Assembly (NCBI RefSeq): GCF_932526225.1
Contig: NC_064039.1
Span: 2,256,001 to 2,320,000 of the forward strand
Direction: 5' to 3'
Origin: Nematostella vectensis
Taxonomy: Eukaryota; Cnidaria; Anthozoa; Actiniaria; Edwardsiidae
DNA length: 64,000 nt
This document shows, one piece after another, positions 13,005 through 23,241 of the stretch (its first letter is position 1; each line of letters begins with the position of its first letter). Both the position numbers and the translations under genes were made by a program. The notes beneath the pieces are model-generated. The model worked only from the letters and a program-made list of their open reading frames with translations. It was not told where the DNA came from and did no database searches.

Positions 13005-13955
13005 ATAGCGATGGCCACTACCATACGATGGCTACTACGATACGATGGCCACTACAATACGATGACTACTAAGATAACGATGGCCACTAAGATACGATGG
13101 CTACTATGATATGATGGCCATTACGATACGGTGGCTACTACGATACGATGGCCACTGTGATACGATGATCACTAATGGTCAGTACGATACGATGTCCACT
13201 AAGATAACGATGGCCACTACGATACGATGGCCACTAAGATACGATGGCAACTAAGATACGATGGCTACTACGATACGATGGCAACTACGATACGATGGCC
13301 ACTACGATACGATGGCCACTACGATACGATGGGCAACTACGATACGATCGGCCACTACGATACGATGGCCACTATGATACGATGTCTACTAAGATAACGA
13401 TGGCCACTACGATACGATGGCCACTACGATACGGTTGTTACTACGATGCGATGGCCACTACGATACGATGATCACTACGATACGATGGTCAGTACGATAA
13501 GATGGCCACTACGATACGATGGCTACTGTGATACGATGGCCACTACGATACGATGGCTACTAAGATAACGATGGCCACTAAGATACGATGGCCACTACGA
13601 TATGATGGCCACTAAGATACGATGGACAGTACGATACGATGGTCAGTACGATACGATGTCTACTAAGATAACGATGGCCACTACGATACGCTGGCCACTA
13701 CGATACGATGGGCCACTACGATACGATGGCCACTACGATAAGATGACCACTATGATACGATGGCTACTATGATACGATGGCCACTACGATAAGATGGCCA
13801 CTACGGTACGATGGGCCACTACGATACGATGGCCACTACGATACAATGGCCACTACACGATACGATGGCCACTACGATACGATGGCTACTATGATGCGAT
13901 GGCCACTACGATAAGATGGTCACTACGATAAGATGGCCATTATCATACGATTTTC
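13005..13955. repeat. Minisatellite, 17-bp unit (CCACTACGATACGATGG)
   Basis: About 55 tandem units of roughly 17 bp with frequent variants (GATAACGATGG, GGTCAGTACGATACG, GGCTACTATGATACG). The array ends 65 bp from the 3' boundary of the sushi exon. Reading frames in it are repeat artefacts. Confidence 0.95.
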
Positions 13956-14019
13956 AGGGATGCAATCGACAACTGCAACAGTAGCAAAAGAAACAATAAC
14001 AACAGCGGGTATTAGTCAC

Positions 14020-16180
14020 CTTTTGAGGGATGCAGTTGGGAAAGGAGGTACCGGCAGAGAGCGGCCAAGCTTGCCAAGCACCGTTATCCCCGCAGAAGTA
14101 CATTTTTGCAGGCTCACTCTCAAACTTGTATTCCTGCTTGCAAGATATGGTACACATCTTTGATCTCCCGTACTGATGACATTGGGTGGCTCCGTTCTTT
14201 GGTGGTTCCCGATCATCACACTCTAGAATGAAAGTTAAAGAATGACATCAAGATCTGCGTCTAGTCACGCTTCGATACCAGGCTAGAATTGTAGGAGGGG
14301 GGGAGGGGGTGTGGGCAAGAAGGAAATAATGCTTTGTGCCACTGCTTTGCAAGGTGCAACTGGGCTACAGGTTCTGCTGGGTGCGACTGGACTACAGGTC
14401 TACTGGGTGTGACTGGACTACAGGTCTGCTGTGTGTGACTGTACTACAGGGTCTACTGGGTGTGACTGGACTACAGGTCTACTGGGTGTGACTGGACTAC
14501 AGGTCTGCTGTGTGTGACTGTACTACAGGGTCTACTGGGTGTGACTGGACTACAGGTCTGCTGGGTGTGACTGGACTACAGGGTCTGCTGGATGTGACTG
14601 GGCTACAGGTCTACTGGGTACGACTGGGCTACAGGTCTACTGGGTGTGACTGGGCTACAGGTCTGCTGGGTGTGACTGGGCTACAGGGTCTGCTGGGTGT
14701 GACTGGGCTACAGGTCTGCTGGGTGTGACTGGACAACAGGGTCTCCTGGGTGTGACTGGGCTACAGGTCTACTGGGTACGACTGGGCTACAGGTCTGCTG
14801 GGTGCGACTGGGCTACAGGTCTGCTGGGTGCGACTGGGCTACAGGTCTGCTGGATGTGACTGGACTACAGGTCTATTGGGTGTGACTGCACTACAGGGTC
14901 TGCTGGGTGCGACTGGGCTACAGGTCTGCAGGGTGCGCTGGGCTACAGATCTGCAGGGTGCGACTGGGATACAGGTCTGCTGGGTGCGACTGGGCTACAG
15001 GTCTACTGGATGTGACTAGGCTACAGGTCTACTGGGTGTGGCTGGGCTACAGGTCTGCTGGGTGTGACTGGGCTACAGGTCTACTGTGGGTGTGACTGGA
15101 CTACAGGTCTACTGGGTATGACTGGACTACAGGGTCTGCTGGGTGTGACTGGGCTACAGGGTCTGCTGGGTGTGACTGGACAACAGGTCTGCTGGGTGTG
15201 ACTGGGCTACAGGTCTGCTGGGTGTGACTGGACTACAGGTCTGCTGGGTGTGACTGGACTACAGGGTCTACTGGGTATGACTGGACTACAGGGTCTGCTG
15301 GGTGTGACTGGGCTACAGGGTCTGCTGGGTATGACTGGACTACAGGTCTGCTGGGTGTGACTGGGCTACAGGTCTGCTGGGTGTGACTGGACTACAGGGT
15401 CTGCTGGATGTGACTGTGCTACAGGGTCTGCTGGGTGGGACTGGGCTACAGGGTCTGCTGGGTGTGACTGGGCTACAGGGTCTGCTGGGTGTGAGTGGGC
15501 TACAGGTCTGTTTGGTGTGACTGGACTACAGGTCTGCTGGGTGTGACTGGACTGCAGGTCTGCTGGGTGTGACTGGGCTACAGGGTCTGCTGGGTGTGAC
15601 TGGGCTACAGGGTCTGCTGGGTGTGACTGCACTACTGGGTCTGCTGGGTGTGAGTGGGCTACAGGTCTGCTGGGTGTGACTGCACTACAGGTCTGCTGGG
15701 TGTGACTGTGCTACAGGTCTACTGGGTGTGACTGGGCTACAGGTCTGCTGGGTGCGACTGAGCTACAGGTCTGCTGGGTGCGACTGGGCTACAGGTCTAG
15801 TGGGTGTGACTGGACTACAAGGTCTGCTGGGTGTGACTGGGCTACAGGTCTGCTGGGTGTGACTGGGCTACAGGTCTGCTGGGTGTGACTGGGCTACAGG
15901 TCTGCTGGGTGTGACTCGGCTACAGGGTCTGCTGGGTGTGACTGGGCTACAGATCTGCTGGGTGCGACTGGGCTAGGTCTGCTGGGTGCGACTGGGCTAC
16001 AGGTCTGCTGTGTGTGACTGGGCTACAGGTCTACTGGGTGTGACTGGGCTACAGGTCTGCTGGGTGCGACTGAGCTACAGGTCTAGTGGGTGTGACTGGG
16101 CTACAGGTCTATTGGGTGTGACTGCTTTATAGAGAACCGAAAGTGGACCTTATAGAGAACCGAAAGTGGTCCTTCGGTCG

Positions 16181-16217
<37 letters not shown>

Positions 16218-17124
16218 GGGGGGGTACGGGCCTGTAAAGGTTCCTAGCTACAATAGCTACACATCTGCTGGGTGCGACTAGCCCCTGGCACACAGGTAAG
16301 CATTCAGAATGCGTCGGGAACACTCATTGGTCTTCTACAGTCCAGTTGTTTCTTCCACACAAATGTAAGGCTATTCGGGTATGTTCTGGTTCGGGCTTAA
16401 AGCAAGTACGCCTCTATCTACTGAATTAGTATTTTGTAAAAACTTCTCCGTCAGGGCCCTCGGGCCCGATGTTTTAAATGTGTGTTTTCGTAAGGGAAAG
16501 TATTACACAGTAGGCATTTGATTTATATCTAAAAATAACCTCAAATACCGTTGCCATAACAATATGTTCAGGAAAGTAATTTTCACAAAACTACAAAAGT
16601 TTGAGAGAAAAAATACAAGATATGCCCAGCGCAGGTGACTAACCTAAATTATTTGCCTATCTTCAAGTGTACATTGTAAAATATCTTTGTAACAATCTAT
16701 ATTGTTGTATACAATAGGGCGAAAAAAAAACTTAAGCTAAAAGCATTAATTTAAAAAAAAAACGATGGTTGTCGGAAAACAAGACCAAAACAAGATGCAT
16801 GCTGAGAAAAAATGTCTGATCAATTTTCATCTAGCGTTTTAAGATAAAGATACGCAAAGAGCCCGAACATCGATTTCCAATAATTGGAAACGTGTAACCT
16901 TGTCTAACCAGTGTTTTGCTTATTGCTGATACAAACATGTGTGTTTTGGGATATCAAACTACTCTAATTTCTGACCTCGACTCACTAGAAAAAGGGCTGA
17001 TTATAACTGTAATCTGCTCATCTTGCTGGGTTACCTAAGGCACTTAAATATATTTATACTTACGATTAGCCCCAGCCAGGACACAAAAGGCTAAAGAAAG
17101 CGTTAAAAACAAGAACATATTCAT
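14020..17124 (-). CDS. Secreted sushi (CCP) domain protein, two exons seen
   Basis: Exon 1 (17064-17124) starts at an ATG and encodes a 20-residue secretion signal, [20 protein letters not shown], then the donor C|GTAAGT. Exon 2 (14020-14222) follows the acceptor CATTCTAG. The split codon (C+AG) is phase 1 and reads Gln, leading into [14 protein letters not shown]. The exon carries one complete sushi/CCP module: four cysteines in order, with the W of GAWQAWP before the last (FPNCIP). It could splice on at AAAAG|GTGACT (phase 0), or read through to a TGA near 13954, giving about 109 residues. Sushi modules bind proteins or glycans outside cells. Intron 1 (about 2.8 kb) contains a 1.8-kb minisatellite. 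Domain call and exon join are firm; gene extent is not. Confidence 0.7.
14340..16128. repeat. Minisatellite, 26/27-bp unit, in the sushi gene intron
   Basis: Roughly 65-70 head-to-tail units of GGGCTACAGGTCTGCTGGGT plus GTGACT. A one-base variant (CAGGGTCTG) makes many units 27 bp. Units differ by point changes such as GGACTAC, GGTGCGACT and TCTACTGG, and higher-order patches are visible. The 27-bp stretches give open frames repeating AQSHPADPV on the minus strand. These are repeat artefacts, since the array lies in an intron. Confidence 0.95.
16131..16230. repeat. 22-bp duplication, (TG)n and G-run at the minisatellite edge
   Basis: The segment TATAGAGAACCGAAAGTGG occurs twice in tandem at 16129-16169. 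It is followed by a (TG)n run (about 16181-16216), a G run and GGTACGGGCCTGT. The last piece matches a terminus of the CAGGCSCGTACCCAGG MITE family. Confidence 0.7.
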
Positions 17125-18814
17125 CTCGATCTAATGTGGAAGCGCTGCAAAAACTGAAAGAGCTAACGTACTCAAGCTGTATTTATGAACGAGCGAAGAA
17201 AAGACAAATACACGTTCCATTTGTGAGGCGTGTTGACATAGAGTGTTGGTTGTGTTGGTTCACTTGGACTCCAAGTGCTGAGCTATTCAGTGATCCCGTC
17301 AATCCAAATCAACTTTTCGCACCTTCTCTATTCATGTAGCATTATTTTGTGTACCATAGAAATGATAGTTTGCTTTCGCATTCTCTTTCAATTCAGCTTT
17401 GTCTTATTAGAGATGTACGCACATTTTTTTTAATTTTGTTAAAAATTTTGGTTCTGGTGGCACTGTTTGTATGAGCAAGTTTCCTTTCCTCTCGCATAAG
17501 ATCAGTTTATGGTAGTTTTGTGGGCTCTAAGTCGCAAATGCCAAAAAATGAATGTTAAAACGTTATTGAAGTATTTCTGACATACAAAGGATGCAAAACA
17601 CAGCTCAAAATGTTGTAAACTTCTGTTAACCCCAGGCCCGGTGTAATCCGACTGTTAATCCCAGGATGTGTGTATCCTTTTCTTCTTTTTCTTCTTTTTC
17701 CTCTCCTTCTCCTTCTTTCTTTTTATATTATACTCACGTCGCCTCTAAGCAGGGTGAGATGTTGACAAACCTGTGCAAACTCCATTGACAAGCCTTCTAA
17801 GCGGCCCTTCGCACTTACCAGTCAGATCTGGAGAGTGATCCCTAACAAGACAAGATGCCTTACTATTTGCTCTATTCATCTTATGATTGACGCCATGAAA
17901 ACGCCCTTGTCCAACGTCTGTCAATATTACCTTTGAAATCTTCTAAAATGCTCATCAGATTTAGGTTGTATAATATGGCTATCAACATATAATTATAAAG
18001 ATTATATATATATATAAAAAAACTACAGTTTCGTTGAGAATTCCACTAAAGCATCTACAGTAGTGCCTTATGTGTCATTGGGCCAATTTCCTACCAGTGA
18101 GGAACATTACCATTTTTGGTTATATTTGATAAACAATCTGATTAACCAATCAGAGATGAGTATTACTATGCCCAGTCTCACGCGGACACGCCTCAACTCA
18201 GAGTGGGAAAACAAAATGGCGGTTCCGTTGAATCGGGAAAATGATGTTGAACGCCGCTTTTTAACTCTCTGCTAGCAGTGATTTCTTCTTATCTGTTTAA
18301 GCAGGGATTTCACCGACTCAGTGCGTCATATATACCCTATTTGTGTTGTTTCTCATCGGCAACAGACCTCATTTGCAGGGTTATTTTTACGACTTCGCCG
18401 AATCGTACTGTAATGAACGCGGAAGGGTAGCCACTGCTAGCAGGCTATAACATTGATCACCAATTATCTAGTTGTACGTTTCATCAAGTCATACAAATGC
18501 ACAAAATTTCCCTGGATTTATCTTGCTTTCGCACTCGGAATGAAGACACTCCAAGAAAAATTTTAGCTGGGATATTGAAACTAAAATGAATCTTATACAG
18601 AATGGCAGCGAGTCTCATTAAAAAAAAAATGAAGCTAAATCGTATACAGATTGGCCGCGAGTCACTGTTTATTGTATGCAATTTAAAGACACTACATGAA
18701 AGTACTGTTTAAATGTTTATATTTGATCCTGGAATAAATAGATTTGCTATGATCAGTAAATCTCAGGGATGACAGTCATTATTCATTGCTGCATTACTTT
18801 GCTATTACTCGTTG
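17125..18814. other. Non-coding; probable upstream region of the sushi gene
   Basis: Includes the 5' flank of the secreted sushi gene. A pyrimidine-rich CTTCTT run lies at 17679-17720 and a short TA repeat at 18006-18018. No exon was recognised. Confidence 0.4.
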
Positions 18815-20560
18815 TAAAAAAAAGTCCTTACCACAAATGCTCACATTATGGCTTTTTTTTTTTATAAATGGATTCTAGAGGGGGCACTTGTTTGAGGGGC
18901 TATGTAATGTGCTTATTCAATGAGGGGTGTATGTATACCTCAGTGTCAGAACCATCCCCAAAGGACTTCATTGTATCCAGCTCTGTTTTCATCATGATTC
19001 ATTTTATTAAAAAAAGGAAGTTTTGTGACACAAATCGTGCTTAATACACAGGTTCTAACACCAAGTTAGAGCCATTGGGGGTGTATTTCATTGTGTGTGC
19101 AGACAAATGAAAAAATTGTAAAAAAAAAAAAAAGTGTAAACTAGTGTGAGGAAAAGGCATGGTAAGGGCAAAGGGGTGGTGACTAAGGGTATGTCTAATT
19201 GGGGGTGCTGACACAGGTTGTGAAGATGAAGTAAACTTGTACCATGTTTGATTACTAAGCTTGGAGATAATAGGAGAATGGGAGTATAGTCATACCCTGG
19301 GTACCAGAGGCTCCAAGCTTCACTAGAGCAGATATCATATGGAAAATATCTATTCATATTTGGTGATACTTATATGCGCAAAGAGTCTTTTTTTATATAA
19401 AAAGGGAATTAAATTAATTTGATTTGATAAGCAAGTCTGAGTGTTAAAGCTCCCCTTTAAAACTATAGTGATATTAAGAATTTATATGTTTGGGGTATAT
19501 AGGTTTGAGTAATTGTTTCGGAGGTAAGTTTCTATACTTCGTATATTTTATGTATAGAACTCAGGTTTGGGTATTTTTTTATTTATTTTTTTTTTGGGGG
19601 GGGGGGGGGGGGCTAATTTGACAAAAAGTCCTTATCGCAAATGCTTATTTTAGCATATTGCCCTTCTTTTTACCCCTCTTGTACCAGGTTTGATTACTAG
19701 GCCTTGGAGATTCTAGGAGTATGATTGTGCAGTCATAGATATCATACTGTATGGAAAATAAATATTTATATTTGGTGATACTTCAGGAGAATTTTTTTTT
19801 ATCTCAGTGCCTATTGCACAGAGTTTGTTTGTCTTTTTTATAAAAATGGAATAAAATTGATTTTATTTAATAAGCAAATCTGAGAGTTGAAGCTCCCTTA
19901 TAGCAAGATTGTGTATGCTTGGGCTATAGAATTTAGGTTTGGTTATTATTTGGGAGGTAAGTTTCTATGCTTGGTATATTTTATGTATAGAACTCAGGTT
20001 TGGGTATTTTTGAGGATGAGTAGGGGGGGCTAATTCATCAAAAAGTTCTTATCGCAAATGCTTATTTTAACATATTATGACCCTCTAGCATTAGATTTTA
20101 GAGGGGGCACTGGTTTGAGTGGCTATGTAATGCGCTTACTCAATGAGGGCTATTTTATGGTGTGTGCAGACAAATAGGAAAAGGCATAGAGTGTAAAATT
20201 AAAGGTTGAGAAATGCATGGTAAGGGGAGTGAGGTTGTGATGACTGAGGGCATGTCACATGTGGTGTGCTCACACAAGGTGCGAAGACAAGGAAGTGAAA
20301 TTGTACCGGGTTTTATGACTAGGGCCTTGGAGGTGAGGAGGATAGAGTTTTTATTTATAAAAGGGAATAAAGATAAATTAAATTTGATAAGCAAATTTTC
20401 CTTCTAAAACCTTTTTACGGGACTGGCAAGTTTCAAGCTTTTGTATGTTTTACGAATAGAACTCAGATTTGTGTTACTTTTTGGGGGGGAAGGGGGGGGG
20501 GGGCTTTCTATTCTTGGTGGAGTTTTGGGTATAGAGTTCAGATGCAGGTATATTCTTAGG
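18815..20560. repeat. Diverged direct repeats, partial units repeated two to three times
   Basis: Several blocks recur in order. AAAAAGTCCTTATCGCAAATGC occurs near 18815, 19622 and 20040. AGAGGGGGCACT(T/G)GTTTGAG occurs near 18879 and 20101. GTGTGTGCAGACAAAT occurs near 19094 and 20160. TTTGATTACTA(A/G)G(C) with CTTGGAG occurs near 19248 and 19689. Spacing is uneven (about 800, then about 420 bp), so units were lost or truncated. Frames in it (19088-19357 and 20155-20394, minus) are related because of the repeat, not because they are genes. Confidence 0.7.
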
Positions 20561-21109
20561 GGTGGCGCGGTTCCATTCTTTTGGGGGCATAAAATGTTCG
20601 TATCTGGCGGAACCAACAGTCATGTTTACAGCTAGAGTGCCCGTAAACATTACGAAGAGAGTTCGATTTTACGGCAGTCTCCAATAAAAGCGCTCAATTT
20701 GAAAAGGTTTCCCAAACGATATTTTACTTTCGAGCACAGGAACTCATCAATCAAATATCAAACTTGGTATAGAGCAGGATATTTTGCTGTTTTGGTCGAT
20801 TTTTGCGATGCGACGTCTCGCTAACAAAACAAATTCAAGTTTCAAACTCCGCGCGGCCATTTTGAATATTTGCATAATAAGTAGGTAAATCGATATAACC
20901 AAAAATAGTAATGTACGGCACTGTCCTACGTCCTGAAAACTTGGTCACTCATTGTATTTTATACATCTGTTACGAGCTTCTGCCTTTATTTTACGGTAAC
21001 AGCCATTAATTTTCGGTCCCAAGAAAATTTTTACTGTGTTTTACGTGCATTAGAGGATAGCCAGGATACCATGTGCAGAGTAAAGACAATAAAAAACACA
21101 AAATACAAA

Positions 21110-21260
21110 AAAATACAAAAACAAAGTTCAAGGCAGGGATTCTCGGATATATTGCCCGAGAGAATGTTCGTTCATGCAAATCAAGAAAATACAAAAACAA
21201 AGTTCAAGGCAGGGATTCTCGGATATATTGCCCGAGAGAATGATCGTTCATGCAAATTTA
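21110..21260. repeat. 76-bp tandem duplication with an internal hairpin
   Basis: Two nearly identical 76-bp units share ACAAAGTTCAAGGCAGGGATT and GCCCGAGAGAATG; one base differs (GTTCG versus GATCG). Each holds the inverted repeat TCTCGG...CCGAGA with an 8-9 base loop. Confidence 0.85.
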
Positions 21261-22953
21261 ATTCATTTCCTATCCTTTTCCTGTTTCTGGTAGCTAAAAT
21301 TCCGTTCCTGGTGGACCAAAATCCCGTTTCCCCTAAAAAAAAAAGAGACAACTAGCCCCCCTTTCCGAAACACGTTAAAATGGCATATTTCGTCGTTTGA
21401 ATATGTTCTCATGCCGAAAACATCCATTTGTTTGGAAAAAATTATCTGTTCCTTATTTCCAAGATGGACAAGAGCATTTGTTAGGATTTTTTTCCTAGCC
21501 AGCAGTGTAAAGGCATTTTTGCACACGAATAATTGCCCGTAACCGGTCGGGACGATTTTCCCCCCAAGCACCTTCAGCATCCGCTTCAGCGCCCCCCAAA
21601 ATATCGACTCTACAAATTTTCCATTTGGGACGGTTTTTTCTCAGCAACCGAGGCATCTAACATCTTCCCAGCCAGCAAATAAATTGACCGTGGAACAGAT
21701 CCGTTTTGTGCCCTGAAGAAGCTGAAGAGCCAGTTTCGGTCCCCGGTGCCATTTCAAAGAATTACCCACGAGACCCTGGAAACGAGTTTGCGGATTCACC
21801 ATTCACATTCGTAACAATTGTGAGGATATAGTGCAAATTTCTAAAAGCAGATGTTTCGATGCCTCGGCCTCATTTGATTTCGAATTTTCTAGACACGCTC
21901 ATCATTTGATCTACATATTTAGGTGAGACGATAATCATGTAGATAAAAATTTCGTTCTTTGACTGAGCTCCAAATAATCACGGACAAAACCCGAATCGTT
22001 TCCCCAAAATTTCTTACGCTTATTTTCTTCTGCATTTTTCTTATTCTTTTTTTTATGGTTTGGTATTTATCTAAGTTATAATGTTTTTATTTTTGAATGT
22101 TTTGAATGACATACAACAACTGATTTGTTTTTATGTAAGTAAGATGCGAAAAATACGTAAAAATAATAAGAGAAAGACTTGTAGCAACAAACACAGAAAA
22201 AAATGATGAATTTGGGAAATAATTTGATGCTGTCAAATATGATCATTTTTCAAGTCACTCTGTTTCCCGTTCAGAGAAATTACATTTATATGCACAGCGG
22301 ATGAACTGGAAACGGAAATGGGTTTTTATTAGCGAAGAAAAACTAATTATTCTTTCAATTTACTAAATGCTACATTGAAATGAATGAGGAGAGTTAGTGA
22401 ATACTTTTGGTGATATGGATGATTTTGAGGTTTGTTCGATACTTGTGTTGATCCTATACTTTACTCTTGCCTATGAGATCATCAATGGGTTTCAAAGGAA
22501 TGAACAAATGAAAGAAGAACTACGGGAGAAAGAATCTCTTCAAAAACATAATTCACCTTTAGGAAAACCGGCGCGACAACAGGCTATTTACTCAAATAAA
22601 TTGAATGGAACTTTGAGGAGGGACCCTCGATTCGCTCACCATTTTATACAAATTCGTATGCTAGGACGGAATTGAATCAGAAAAAATGGGAACTGAGGAC
22701 AGACATTCATAGTCTATGTACCATATTCTACTGCGGAGCTTTAAGAATAGACATTTGTTTGATTTATTCAACCAGGGATATAATCGCCTTATTTCCTGCA
22801 GGTGTCCGTTCTTGTAATTGAATATGGAATGAGAATCGAAGACGGGTGAAATATAATTCCAGGAAAAGAAAAAAGAATGTCCAGTAACCCTCGAACATAT
22901 AGGATATAAGAAGATACAGGGGTTTCTTATAGTTCTATTAATGTGTTCACATA
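21261..22953. other. Non-coding; unclassified frames only
   Basis: Two frames of about 90-110 codons at 22397-22675 (+) and 22661-22993 (-) lack domains and splice context. The minus one runs into the Penelope element. I could not assign either. Confidence 0.4.
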
Positions 22954-22969
22954 TAGAAATAGAATATAT
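22954..22969. repeat. Target-site duplication, left copy
   Basis: TAGAAATAGAATATAT, identical to 26964-26979. It marks the left edge of the Penelope composite. Confidence 0.85.
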
Positions 22970-23005
22970 GGTGTTGGTTTGAGAAAAATACAAACTACAT
23001 AGGTT

Positions 23006-23046
23006 TCCCTACAGGTCTGTTTCGTGGTTGCCCACTCATCAGGGGA
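23006..23046 (-). ncRNA. Hammerhead ribozyme, Penelope minus copy
   Basis: Read on the minus strand, the core CTGATGA and GAAA boxes are both intact. Stem II is GTGG/CCAC with a GCAA tetraloop. Stem III is ACAG/CTGT with a two-base loop. Stem I is TCCC/GGGA, and the cleavage triplet is GTA. All conserved core bases that can be checked by eye are present. Hammerheads in Penelope pseudo-LTRs are known; they are thought to process the RNA. Confidence 0.85.
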
Positions 23047-23241
23047 TTTAATGAGAATATTCCTACCATCGTATATATACTATTAACATTGAAATTTGCA
23101 TAATAATAGACTGATAGTTTTAGCTAAGGCGGTAAGAGGAACAATAGCGAGTTACATTAAATATGCGGGGCGAAAACTAACAGTGCGGATCGTGTGAAAA
23201 ATTGATAGCGCGAAAATTTAACGGTGACGGGATTAACAGTT

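Noticed and set aside
13244-13471. 75-codon frame with repeating RYDG
   Set aside because: Lies wholly within the 17-bp minisatellite.
15366-15632. Minus frame repeating SHPADPVAQ, resembling a structural repeat protein
   Set aside because: Arises from 27-bp units of an intronic minisatellite; neighbouring 26-bp units break the frame.
22397-22675. 92-codon plus frame with a hydrophobic stretch (LVLILYFTLAY)
   Set aside because: I could not link it to any family or exon structure; could be chance in AT-rich DNA.
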